Positions 9,152 through 17,515 of a DNA stretch of 64,000 nucleotides are shown one piece after another. The translations under genes and the position numbers were made by a program. Origin of the DNA: Thermaurantimonas sp046295455 (GTDB taxonomy: Bacteria > Bacteroidota > Bacteroidia > Flavobacteriales > Schleiferiaceae); the NCBI GenBank assembly GCA_046295455.1, contig JBKBNI010000002.1, positions 291,515 to 355,514 of the forward strand, given 5' to 3'. Positions within the stretch are counted from its first letter, which is position 1, and each line of letters opens with the position of its first letter. The notes beneath the pieces are model-generated. The model did no database searches. It was not told the DNA's origin and saw only the letters and a list, made by a program, of their open reading frames with translations.

Positions 9152-9511
9152 TTATTTGATAGGGTTATCCCCTCCTTCTTTTAATAATCGTTTAATTTCT
9201 TCCTCTCTCTCAAAGGCATCGTCGATGACAAAGTTTAATTCAGGCATGATCCGCAGGTGCTTTCCGAGCATTTTAGAAGATTCGTTTTTTATTGCTAAAT
9301 AATTGGTGTCGATAAATTCTTTTACTTCCGAAGATTTGGCAAATGGAAATACACTGAGATAAACCCTAGCCACAGATAAGTCCGGTGAAATTTTTACAGC
9401 TGTTACACTGACGAGAACACCGGGAAAATGGCTTTTTCCTATTCTTTGAAAGAGGTTGCCAAATTCTTCTTGGAGGAATGATTCTATCCTTGCTATCCTG
9501 TTTGCTTTCAT
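9152..9511 (-). CDS. rbfA: Ribosome-binding factor A
   Basis: A 119-residue KH-type protein for late 30S maturation, binding near the 5' end of 16S rRNA. Family features include the N-terminal RIARIESFLQEEFGNLFQR, the central VTAVKISPDLSVARVYLSV strand pair, and the LGKHLRIMPELNFVIDD block. Its start overlaps the stop of thiL by 4 bp (ATGA), indicating translational coupling. The length is normal for the family. Confidence 0.95.
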   Translation of the reverse strand: MKANRIARIESFLQEEFGNLFQRIGKSHFPGVLVSVTAVKISPDLSVARVYLSVFPFAKSSEVKEFIDTNYLAIKNESSKMLGKHLRIMPELNFVIDDAFEREEEIKRLLKEGGDNPIK

Positions 9512-10572
9512 TCTGCAGTCTGTTTAGTTGTGTTAAAAGAATTCCATCCCTGAGCAGTGATGGGAATCTCCTCATTGAGATGGGTGACTAATATGGCAGG
9601 CAGATTAGCCTCTGTCATGTGGCCAATTACCGTGAAATCGGGGTGATTTTTAATTTTTTCATAATCACTCAACGGAATTGTGAACAGCAGCTCATAATCC
9701 TCACCTCCGTTGAGGGCAGCCGTGATGGCATTGATCTGCATCTCTTCACATACTTTAAAGGTCTGCTGATCGATTGGCAATTTGTTTTCGTAAATACGCG
9801 CTCCAATTCCACTCTTGGTCACAAGGTGGAGCAGCTCACTGGACAATCCGTCGCTGATGTCGATCATACTTGTAGGCTTTATCCCCAGTGATTTCAATTC
9901 TTTTATTGCATCTATTCTGGCCTCCGGCCGCAGGAGTCGGCGAATGACATAATCATAGGCTGACAGATCTGGCTGGACATAAGGGTTGACTTTGTAGACT
10001 TCTTTCTCCCGTTCGAGCACCAGAAGTCCACAATAAGCTCCTCCGATATCACCGGTTAAAACAATTAGGTCGGAAGGCCGCGCCGTACTACGGAGTATAG
10101 CCTCACTTTTGTGTACTCTACCAAGGGCTGTAATGCTGAGAACCATTCCCTTGGTGGTAGTAGTCGTATCACCCCCTATTAAATCAATCCCATAATGTGA
10201 ACAGGCCAACTGCATGCCTGCATAGAGCTCTTCAATGGCTTCTACAGAACTCCGTGCGGAAACCGCAATACCTGCTACTACATGGGTGGGTTCTCCGCCC
10301 ATCGCTGCGATATCGGATACATTAATTGCTATCGCCTTGTATCCCAGATGTTTCAGTGGAGTATAGAAAAAATCAAAATGGACACCCTCAATGAGTAAAT
10401 CTTTAGTAATGAGCGTTTCAAATCCCTGATGATCAATGATGGCTGCGTCATCGCCAATACTTTGTATAGTATCGGTTCTTTCTGCCTTCAAAAGCGAGGA
10501 TAAATGGTCTATCAAACCAAATTCGCCTAACTCACTAAGTGGCGTAAATTTCTGATTTTTATCTTCAAGCAT
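9508..10572 (-). CDS. thiL: Thiamine-monophosphate kinase
   Basis: A 354-residue enzyme of the AIR-synthase/ThiL fold that phosphorylates thiamine monophosphate to thiamine diphosphate. Visible motifs are SIGDDAAII near the N-terminus, NVSDIAAMGGEP at about 98-110, DLIGGDTT (metal and ATP site), LTGDIGGAYCGL, and SMIDISDGLSSELLHL. No other thiamine genes are nearby. It sits between an outer-membrane barrel gene (3 bp upstream) and rbfA. Confidence 0.95.
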   Translation of the reverse strand: MLEDKNQKFTPLSELGEFGLIDHLSSLLKAERTDTIQSIGDDAAIIDHQGFETLITKDLLIEGVHFDFFYTPLKHLGYKAIAINVSDIAAMGGEPTHVVAGIAVSARSSVEAIEELYAGMQLACSHYGIDLIGGDTTTTTKGMVLSITALGRVHKSEAILRSTARPSDLIVLTGDIGGAYCGLLVLEREKEVYKVNPYVQPDLSAYDYVIRRLLRPEARIDAIKELKSLGIKPTSMIDISDGLSSELLHLVTKSGIGARIYENKLPIDQQTFKVCEEMQINAITAALNGGEDYELLFTIPLSDYEKIKNHPDFTVIGHMTEANLPAILVTHLNEEIPITAQGWNSFNTTKQTAE

Positions 10573-10575
10573 TTT

Positions 10576-11334
10576 TTAGAAAAAGTAATATCGCAAACCG
10601 ACAGTTAGCCCTGCTGAAAAATAACGTTCTCGCGGAAAATTTTCGCTGTTCTCAAACATCGGATTGAGCATGTAGTGAAAAAACGGACGCACAAAAACGG
10701 AAAATTCCTCTATCAATCTGAAATTACCGCTGAGTGATACCCCCACAGTGATGTTAAATTTCTCAGCCTGTTCGGTAATATCGAATTGGATTAGCTCTGC
10801 ACCAGTCTGTTTATCAAATGCTTTTCCTCTGTAATTTCTGAGAAAGTTGAGTTGAATTAAAGGAATAAACTCCAGATCAAAAACCTCTGTAATAGACCCC
10901 CGGAAAGAAAACTGAATAGGTACATTCACAAAATCCAGTCGACTGCGAAGGTCATACAATTTGTCCTGAAACTCATAATTCGGATCATGAAATCCAACGA
11001 TTCCATATTGTGCACCAAGCCATAGCTCTAACGAAGAAGCTAACCGAACAACCACGTCACCCCCAAAGCTGTATGCAAGTATAGGTTTTGTCCTTCGCTC
11101 ATTGCTACTACCGATGGGCAACCCGCCGGCACCTATTGAATCACTCATAATCCGCCTGTTCGTTAGATATGGGTTGAAGTTTAGTGCCAAGGAAAGTCTC
11201 GACTTTTTGATCTGAGAGTCTGTAAAATAAATAATTTGTTCTCTGTCCCTTTTTTGCCCATGCGCTACTGATAAAGATCCAAAGAACATGATGCCAAAAA
11301 ATAGGACTGAAAAACAATTTAATCTAAAATTCAT
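10576..11334 (-). CDS. Outer-membrane beta-barrel protein
   Basis: A 252-residue exported protein with a signal peptide at 1-26 (ending VAHGQ). The rest is alternating amphipathic strands ending in an aromatic C-terminus (VGLRYYFF), the usual signature for BAM-dependent insertion. It fits the general Bacteroidota outer-membrane beta-barrel family (PorT-like fold). Its function is unknown. Its start overlaps the end of the O-antigen-ligase gene by 11 bp, so it probably belongs to the same transcript. Confidence 0.8.
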   Translation of the reverse strand: MNFRLNCFSVLFFGIMFFGSLSVAHGQKRDREQIIYFTDSQIKKSRLSLALNFNPYLTNRRIMSDSIGAGGLPIGSSNERRTKPILAYSFGGDVVVRLASSLELWLGAQYGIVGFHDPNYEFQDKLYDLRSRLDFVNVPIQFSFRGSITEVFDLEFIPLIQLNFLRNYRGKAFDKQTGAELIQFDITEQAEKFNITVGVSLSGNFRLIEEFSVFVRPFFHYMLNPMFENSENFPRERYFSAGLTVGLRYYFF

Positions 11335-12601
11335 TTCGTGTAGTGATACTATTTTCTTGCAAAGCTATTCCACTTTCTGCTAAAGTCGGCAACATCATTC
11401 CCAGGAAGACTACCCCCCACTGTCTTTCGAGATAACTCTCCGTCAAAAAACACAAAACAACATATCCCGTTGCTGCAAAAATATGCCAGGCACTTTTTCG
11501 AACAGATACATATATTGTTGGAATAAAAATGTATATCAATGATGCTAAACCTATCACCCCGACGGCAAGTGTGGTTTCAATAAATTGATTGTGTGCATTG
11601 AACTTCTCCCGATGGCCATAAATAAACTTATTGCGCATATAACTTTCTTCAAGGTGATCACGGGCATCTCCAATACCGCTACCAAAAAATGGGCGTTTTT
11701 TTATTTCCTGAAGAGCACATTTCCATTCGGCCAGTCGGATTGTTATACCATTAAATCCCTCGTGAAATGTTTCAGCTTCAATGTTGTATCGAAATGAGGT
11801 AAGATCAGAAAATCTCCCAAGGACTTTGTTGGGAAGTACAGACCACAACAATCCGGTAAAAAGTATTACAATACTCAATAATCCAAAAGATTTAAATACA
11901 GATATTTTTCGAAAGAAAACAAATACTGAAAGGAGAATTATAATAAAAATCAGTGCAAGTATATTCATACGGCTTTGAGACATCAAAACAAGTATGAGCA
12001 GGCTACACAAAGCAGACCAATTCAGGATATTTTTTGTATCTTTAGTCACATAATATCCCGCAATAAAAAAGGCTGTCCCCGCCCACAATGAGAGATAAGC
12101 GGGATGTATGACCCACTCGGTCAAGCCTGCGTATGTGAAATAGGTGCTGATCACTTCGCCTGTGTCAGGATATGTGTAGTATATACCGCCGTTGTATAAG
12201 GACCTGCAAAGTGCAACAATAAAAAAATAGGGTGTGGCAAGTGCAAAAAGACCAACATAATTTCTTAGCATTTTATGGATAATATCCCCACTTACGTTGC
12301 CATAATAAATCGATAAAACAACTGGCAAAATGATTAGAGGAAGCTTAATAGATATTTTAACCATTGCCTCCTCATGATTCGTACTATAAAATATTGAAAT
12401 AAAATAAAGTAAAAAAAACAACAAAAATGGAAGGTAATATGGTCTCGCTTTTTTAATCGATATTTTTTTTAATACAATCAATATAATGGTGAATAATACA
12501 AATACACCTATGATGAGTCCGGATGTATTTCCGGGCACAATACACGATGAGGGGATCAAAACCCCAAATGTCAAAAGTGTCCTTTCAACGGTAAAGTTCA
12601 A
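11324..12601 (-). CDS. O-antigen ligase/polymerase family membrane protein
   Basis: A 425-residue polytopic protein with about 10-12 hydrophobic segments. The large periplasmic loop carries the Wzy_C/WaaL hallmark region (GSGIGDARDHLEESYM, then HNQFIETTLAVGVIG). WaaL-like enzymes transfer lipid-linked glycan to lipid A core, and Wzy-like enzymes polymerise it; the two cannot be separated from sequence alone. The base composition is AT-rich, as for many polysaccharide genes. Its start overlaps the WecA-like gene by 17 bp. Confidence 0.85.
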   Translation of the reverse strand: MNFTVERTLLTFGVLIPSSCIVPGNTSGLIIGVFVLFTIILIVLKKISIKKARPYYLPFLLFFLLYFISIFYSTNHEEAMVKISIKLPLIILPVVLSIYYGNVSGDIIHKMLRNYVGLFALATPYFFIVALCRSLYNGGIYYTYPDTGEVISTYFTYAGLTEWVIHPAYLSLWAGTAFFIAGYYVTKDTKNILNWSALCSLLILVLMSQSRMNILALIFIIILLSVFVFFRKISVFKSFGLLSIVILFTGLLWSVLPNKVLGRFSDLTSFRYNIEAETFHEGFNGITIRLAEWKCALQEIKKRPFFGSGIGDARDHLEESYMRNKFIYGHREKFNAHNQFIETTLAVGVIGLASLIYIFIPTIYVSVRKSAWHIFAATGYVVLCFLTESYLERQWGVVFLGMMLPTLAESGIALQENSITTRNEF

Positions 12602-13652
12602 CTCTCTTTTTATTCTGCTTTAATAAAAATATGATTCCTGAAAAAAGAATTGACAATCCAGCAAATAGAATTAACTGATACTTTGGAAGAATTATTCCAT
12701 TTAAATACCACGCCAAAAATATAATAAAAATATTGTATACATATAGTAAAAATGCAGCCTGGTGGTGCTTCATTCCAATATCCACAAGCATGTGATGAAT
12801 GTGATTTCGATCAGCTCTAAAGGGGGATTTTTGATGGATAAATATGCGAATAAACACAATTCGTATTGTATCATAGACAGGAATAATCATCACAGCCAAT
12901 GCATACACAACTGCTGAAATATTATAAAAAATATTTGGCTGATAATCTTCACTTACTTTTATAAAATAAACTGTGAGTACAGTCATCAGAAATCCAACTA
13001 CCATCGACCCGGAATCACCCATAAAAATCTTACCTTTAAAATTGTAGATGATAAATGCCAGTAGGGCACCAAAAGTACAAATGGAAAGAAGCAAAAAAAG
13101 AGGTTCATTCATCACCCAAAACCACCATGAAAACGTTAAACTTGCAATAATTCCAATTCCTGCAGTTAGACCATTGATTCCATCTATGAAGTTAAACGCA
13201 TTGATCAAAAAAAGGAAAATAAATATCGTCAAAATAATACTTGCAAAATAAGGAATTTCAAATATACCGAAGATTCCATAAATACTCTTAATACGTACAC
13301 CGCCGTGTATGGAGACGATGGCCGATGCAACCAACTGTCCAAGGAGTTTTTTATACGGTACCATTGGGTATAAATCATCTTTAATACCGGTAACAAAGAG
13401 AACTATCAAGGCGCATAAAATACTGTTGAGTTCTTGATATGGAATACCCGCAGAAAAAAAGAGAAAACTAAAAATCATTCCTCCAAAAATCCCGATCCCA
13501 CCTAAAGCAGATGTCCGGTGGCGATGTTTTTTCCGTCTGTCAGGTTTATCATATAATTTTTTTACAAGACTCAACCGTATGATCGGTGGAATACTGAAAT
13601 ATGTAATAAAAAAAGAACACACAGCAGCTAGTATCGGTAGATAGGGGTTCAC
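12585..13652 (-). CDS. MraY/WecA-family glycosyl-1-phosphate transferase
   Basis: A 355-residue membrane enzyme with about 10-11 membrane segments. Family motifs are present: the Mg-binding region ending IKDDLYP, NFIDGINGLTAG, KIFMGDSGSMVVGF, and the His-rich RADRNHIHHML loop typical of the WecA/TagO branch rather than MraY itself. The reaction is transfer of a HexNAc-1-phosphate from a UDP-sugar to undecaprenyl phosphate, the first step of O-antigen or capsule assembly. It is the first gene of the run ending with the outer-membrane barrel. Confidence 0.9.
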   Translation of the reverse strand: MNPYLPILAAVCSFFITYFSIPPIIRLSLVKKLYDKPDRRKKHRHRTSALGGIGIFGGMIFSFLFFSAGIPYQELNSILCALIVLFVTGIKDDLYPMVPYKKLLGQLVASAIVSIHGGVRIKSIYGIFGIFEIPYFASIILTIFIFLFLINAFNFIDGINGLTAGIGIIASLTFSWWFWVMNEPLFLLLSICTFGALLAFIIYNFKGKIFMGDSGSMVVGFLMTVLTVYFIKVSEDYQPNIFYNISAVVYALAVMIIPVYDTIRIVFIRIFIHQKSPFRADRNHIHHMLVDIGMKHHQAAFLLYVYNIFIIFLAWYLNGIILPKYQLILFAGLSILFSGIIFLLKQNKKRVELYR

Positions 13653-13731
13653 CAGGAGTCTCTTTGTCTGATTAAAAAAGAAACTGCAAAAAAACTAAAA
13701 TATCCCTTAACTCCTAAAGCAAAGATGTACT

Positions 13732-13758
13732 AAAAAAAAGCCCTGCTTTCACAGGGCT
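13732..13758 (-). terminator. Rho-independent terminator after the peroxiredoxin gene
   Basis: On the minus strand, GCCCTG and CAGGGC form a 6-bp stem with a 6-nt loop, followed by a run of eight T. It lies 23 bp after the peroxiredoxin stop codon and separates that gene from the WecA-like gene. Confidence 0.85.
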
Positions 13759-13780
13759 TTGCTTTGGATGATTTTGATTT

Positions 13781-14413
13781 TTAGTGTTTACTGAGATACT
13801 CCGCTACTCCGCTGTGTGTGGCATTCATTCCTTCTTTTCCTTTGCTCCAGTTGGCAGGGCACACTTCTCCCTTTTCTTCAAAATACTGAAGAGCATCTAC
13901 CATTCTGAGTGCCTCATCGACACTTCTGCCAAGAGGCATGTCATTGACCAACTGATGGCGGACGATGCCATTTTTGTCGATTAAAAAGAGCCCTCTGTAC
14001 GCCACAAGCTCACCGTCTGCACAAAGTTCTTCATTGTCATTATAATAATATGATCCCGCAAGAACATCATAGTTACTGGCAATGGTCTTATTCGTATCTG
14101 CAAGAATTGGGTATGTAACTCCTTTGATACCTCCCTGTTCTTTCGATAGCTGAAGCCAACCCCAGTGCGATTGTTCGGTGTCGGTGGAAGCAGCTATAAC
14201 TTGTACATTTCGAGCCTCGAATTCAGCTAATTTCTCCTGAAAGGCATGTAACTCTGTAGGACAAACAAAGGTAAAGTCTTTTGGATAGAAGAATAACAGC
14301 ACATACTTCTTACCCTCAAATTGGTTAAGAGTAAAGTTTTCAACTATTTCTTCGCCGTTTATTACAGCGTTAACACTAAAGTCTGGTGCTTTTTTACCTA
14401 CTAAAACTCCCAT
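13781..14413 (-). CDS. Typical 2-Cys peroxiredoxin (AhpC/Prx1 type)
   Basis: A thiol peroxidase of about 210 residues that reduces H2O2 and organic peroxides. The start at 14413 (MGVLVGKKAPDF) is preferred, since the ten upstream residues are not seen in the family. The peroxidatic cysteine is Cys51 in DFTFVCPTELHAF and the resolving cysteine is about 185 in GEVCPANW. It is monocistronic, with its own terminator downstream and a Bacteroidota-type -7 element upstream. Confidence 0.95.
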   Translation of the reverse strand: MGVLVGKKAPDFSVNAVINGEEIVENFTLNQFEGKKYVLLFFYPKDFTFVCPTELHAFQEKLAEFEARNVQVIAASTDTEQSHWGWLQLSKEQGGIKGVTYPILADTNKTIASNYDVLAGSYYYNDNEELCADGELVAYRGLFLIDKNGIVRHQLVNDMPLGRSVDEALRMVDALQYFEEKGEVCPANWSKGKEGMNATHSGVAEYLSKH

Positions 14414-14440
14414 ATTGTTATTTTTTTGATTAAACTGACA

Positions 14441-14448
14441 CAAAGGTA
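14441..14448 (-). promoter_or_regulatory. Probable promoter -7 element of the peroxiredoxin gene
   Basis: On the minus strand TACCTTTG matches the Bacteroidota -7 consensus TAnnTTTG exactly and lies 27 bp upstream of the chosen ATG. No clear TTTG is present at the proper -33 position; a TTGG lies 16 bp upstream. Confidence 0.5.
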
Positions 14449-14520
14449 GAGCAGCAGCTTTAAGCCAATATTATAAGTTCAATATATTTTTCTGAATTTT
14501 TAATAGATTACAGCTATCAT

Positions 14521-15234
14521 TCAATGCATATATTCCACCATTATATAAGCTAAAGAGGAAGAGGCTACAAATGTGAGTATCTTCATCAAATTAAACCGAT
14601 GGTTATGGCTGCTCTCAAATAAGATTGTGGTCGAAATATGCATAAAAATGCCTGCAACAATCGCCAATAAATACACCAATAATTTTTTGAAAAACGGGAC
14701 ATAATATCCAATCATAGCTCCGGCAGGGGAGCTAAGTGCAAAAAGACCTAAATATAATAAAATCTTGGTTCGGGTCAGTTCCTTGGCTTTTAATATCACA
14801 TATAAAATGATTCCGATAGGTATATGGTGAAATACTATTCCCCAAAACAACAGATTCCCTTCATCTAAAATCCACTGAACACCAAGAGGTAAGCTCTCCA
14901 ACATGCTATGTAGGTACAGACCGGCCACAGCAGCTTTAGACAGTTTGAAGGGATGATCGTGACCGTGATGATGGCCGTGCTCAATGCCCTGGGTAAAAAA
15001 TTCAAGAACGATTTGAACAAAAATTCCAAGAAGCAGAAAAACTCCTATCAAATGGTCATGCCCATTGATTTCATAGACATAAGGCAGAATATGCAATACG
15101 GTAATCGCCAATATAAAAGAGCCGCAAAATGTGAGTAGTATTTTAAATGCGGATTGATTTCGGGAAATAAACCAACGGGCTAACCAAGCTCCAGAGAAAG
15201 TGCTTAGAAAGAGAATAGAAAGATTAACAGTCAA
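14521..15234 (-). CDS. ZIP family divalent metal transporter
   Basis: A 237-residue membrane protein with about eight hydrophobic segments. A cytoplasmic His-rich loop (EHGHHHGHDHPF) lies near residues 85-97. The metal-site helices carry AGLYLHSMLESLPLGV and GIVFHHIPIGI, which hold the conserved histidines and glutamate of ZIP helices IV and V. The role is import of Zn or another divalent metal into the cytoplasm. Its start overlaps the methyltransferase stop by 4 bp. Confidence 0.9.
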   Translation of the reverse strand: MTVNLSILFLSTFSGAWLARWFISRNQSAFKILLTFCGSFILAITVLHILPYVYEINGHDHLIGVFLLLGIFVQIVLEFFTQGIEHGHHHGHDHPFKLSKAAVAGLYLHSMLESLPLGVQWILDEGNLLFWGIVFHHIPIGIILYVILKAKELTRTKILLYLGLFALSSPAGAMIGYYVPFFKKLLVYLLAIVAGIFMHISTTILFESSHNHRFNLMKILTFVASSSLAYIMVEYMH

Positions 15235-15959
15235 GGCTTTTCTGCTATTAAAATGACGCGGTCTGATTTGTCTTTACTAAATGGGTTCAGATGTATATCC
15301 CCATAAAGCTGACGAACGATCAAACCAGAACGCTCGATTAATTTTTGCAACAAAGTTGCATTAAAAAGACGAACCCTTTCAAAAAATGTGTAAATCCGAC
15401 CTGCGTCATTGACAACGATTTGCTTAACAATACTCTCTCCCTCAATATATTTTGTGATTTCAAAAGAAATACCTTCAGTTTCAATGATTTGATTGGGACT
15501 AATTCCCTGTTTTACAGCGTGTGCATTTAAATAATCCAAAATAAGTAAACCTCCGGCTTTGAGTGAGGTGTAGATGTGATGAATTGCCTCTACGTGTTCT
15601 TCCATAGTGTCAAAATATCCGAAGGATGTAAAAAGATTGAAAACGGCGTCATATACTTCACATCCATAAGGTTTCCTCATATCATGCACGAAGTACTGTA
15701 CTCCTGGTGTCCCTTGAAGGACGGCAAAGTCAATGGAAGATGCCGAAATATCAAAACCTGTGACCAATCCGGCATACTCAGCCAGTATTCGGGCGTGACG
15801 ACCTCTTCCACATGCCAGGTCAAGTACATGAGCACTGCTGGCGAGATGTATTTTTTCACACAGATTGGTTATGAATTTTCGGGCCTCCAGCTCGTCACGA
15901 TATTTGTACAGAATGTGGTAATAGTCTGTATCAAACCATACTTTAAACCAGTCTTTCAT
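15231..15959 (-). CDS. Class I SAM-dependent methyltransferase
   Basis: A protein of about 242 residues. The SAM-binding motif I is AHVLDLACGRGRHARILAEY, followed by VTGFDISASSIDFA (motif II region) and VFNLFTSFGYFD. The start at 15959 (MKDWFKVWFDTDYYHILY) is chosen because that block is the conserved N-terminus of this family in Bacteroidota and it starts 10 bp after the FadL-like gene stops. The methyl acceptor is unknown. Confidence 0.88.
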   Translation of the reverse strand: MKDWFKVWFDTDYYHILYKYRDELEARKFITNLCEKIHLASSAHVLDLACGRGRHARILAEYAGLVTGFDISASSIDFAVLQGTPGVQYFVHDMRKPYGCEVYDAVFNLFTSFGYFDTMEEHVEAIHHIYTSLKAGGLLILDYLNAHAVKQGISPNQIIETEGISFEITKYIEGESIVKQIVVNDAGRIYTFFERVRLFNATLLQKLIERSGLIVRQLYGDIHLNPFSKDKSDRVILIAEKP

Positions 15960-15969
15960 CAAAAGAAGA

Positions 15970-17421
15970 TCACAAACTTCTGAACACAAGTGTAAGCATC
16001 AATGTGTTGCGAATATTGCGCATATTCGCTGCCGGAACAAAAGCCGCATCATACATAAAGAAATCCTGATTGTTGAGCATTCTCATGAAGGATAGGTCTA
16101 CCTGAAATTCGTCACCTCTATATCCCAAACCTGTATGTATTCCATTGAACCTTCCCGACTTTGAGTCATTTGCAAAAGGCGAAGTCACGTGACTGTATCC
16201 TCCCCGAATTACCAAACGCTCAACTCTCCATTCGGTACCCAGCCTGAACTGGTGTGATATCCTGTAAAGATCCCGGATCTGTCTGTTGTCTTCTGATAAG
16301 TTGAGCAATGAAGATCGTAGCCTGTTTGTGCTGAAATCAGTTAAATGATATTCAGCTGAAATCAAACCAAGATTATCAAATATATAAGCTCCTCCCAGCT
16401 GCAGCCGAAGTGGGGTAGTAAGCTGAAATCGTATATTGTCGTCTGCCAATGGAACCGGCCTGTGCTCTACCCCGTCAAAGGTCCTGCTCTGGGGGGCCAC
16501 TTCAAAGTTCCCACGGATGGTATACAAGGTAGGCGTATGGATTGCGGCAGATAGCCGAATATTTTGCTCTATTCGATAGATTACACCAGCTTTTAGATTG
16601 ATGCCCGTACCTCTTAGATTTAAAAATTCGCGAAATTGATAGGATCGAAGGATAGATGATATGTCGTAATTTGATTCTGAATAAAAGACTTCTTCTGAAT
16701 AGTTCATAAATGGTATGCCTAACTGGACACCCCATTGCACTTTATTCAAATAGTTGCCACCATATGTAAGAGCAAGCTCTGAAATAGTCCCCTGCGTACG
16801 ACGTTGATGTCTGTGAAGAATATCGTCTCCAAATGCCCAAAGTTTATCAATCACTTTGGTATTCTCATCTGTGTAATCAAAAAGAAAAGGGAAAAATCCC
16901 ATGTAATACAGATAAGGATCGTTGGCTAAAAGCTGGGATTCGGTTTGACCCTTGACCTGCTCAAACCATACTTCTCCGATAGAACTGGAGTGCACACCAT
17001 CAATCTGATGTTCGCTGTCAAGATTTGCAAGTCTGTTAAACGTAAGAGCGAAGTTGGTTTTATTCTTAGCTTGTCGCTTGTTTTCGATCTTTCTAACAAA
17101 ACCAAGGTTGCCAAATAGCAATCTGTCATATGTGGAGGGTGTTGTAATTCCCTGAAATTGTGCATCAATATTGCTATACAAAAATCCAAAAGAAAAGATT
17201 GTTTCATCCATCCGAAATACTCCTATGCCGGCGGGATTGTCATGAATTCCGGATATGTCATTTCCAAGAGCTCCAAAGGCCCCGGCAGTTCCATTGTATC
17301 GGGCTGTTCCATATGGTAAAAGAAAACTAAACCTCAACGCATCGGTAGCATTTTGTGCAATCCCGTTAGAACAAATTCCTACTGAAAGTAAAAAGGCGCC
17401 AAAAGTTTTTTGAAGTGACAT
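15970..17421 (-). CDS. FadL/OmpP1-like outer-membrane transport protein
   Basis: A 483-residue protein with a signal peptide at 1-22 (GIAQ). The mature N-terminus contains RYNGTAGAFGALGNDISGIHDNPAGIG, close to the NPAA/NPAGI hallmark at the start of FadL-type barrels. The rest is beta-strand-rich and ends in LTLVFRSL. FadL relatives move hydrophobic molecules across the outer membrane; the substrate here is unknown. A terminator precedes it, so it probably has its own promoter, then runs into the methyltransferase and ZIP genes. Confidence 0.82.
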   Translation of the reverse strand: MSLQKTFGAFLLSVGICSNGIAQNATDALRFSFLLPYGTARYNGTAGAFGALGNDISGIHDNPAGIGVFRMDETIFSFGFLYSNIDAQFQGITTPSTYDRLLFGNLGFVRKIENKRQAKNKTNFALTFNRLANLDSEHQIDGVHSSSIGEVWFEQVKGQTESQLLANDPYLYYMGFFPFLFDYTDENTKVIDKLWAFGDDILHRHQRRTQGTISELALTYGGNYLNKVQWGVQLGIPFMNYSEEVFYSESNYDISSILRSYQFREFLNLRGTGINLKAGVIYRIEQNIRLSAAIHTPTLYTIRGNFEVAPQSRTFDGVEHRPVPLADDNIRFQLTTPLRLQLGGAYIFDNLGLISAEYHLTDFSTNRLRSSLLNLSEDNRQIRDLYRISHQFRLGTEWRVERLVIRGGYSHVTSPFANDSKSGRFNGIHTGLGYRGDEFQVDLSFMRMLNNQDFFMYDAAFVPAANMRNIRNTLMLTLVFRSL

Positions 17422-17452
17422 ATTTGATTTGTTGATATTATTTTAATACTAT

Positions 17453-17481
17453 AAAAAAAAGGCAGATTCTTCTGCCTTTTT
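17453..17481 (-). terminator. Rho-independent terminator after the Trp/Met-rich lipoprotein gene
   Basis: GGCAGA-TTCT-TCTGCC forms a 6-bp stem flanked by A8 and T5, so it can end transcripts on either strand. It lies 35 bp past the stop of the minus-strand lipoprotein gene and before the FadL-like gene. Confidence 0.8.
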
Positions 17482-17515
17482 AAATTTTATAGCCACACAG
17501 AGGCAGTGCAGGGAA

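Noticed and set aside
11324..13652. Complete surface-polysaccharide gene cluster
   Set aside because: Only a WecA-like transferase and an O-antigen ligase-like protein are present; no glycosyltransferase, flippase or sugar-nucleotide genes accompany them.
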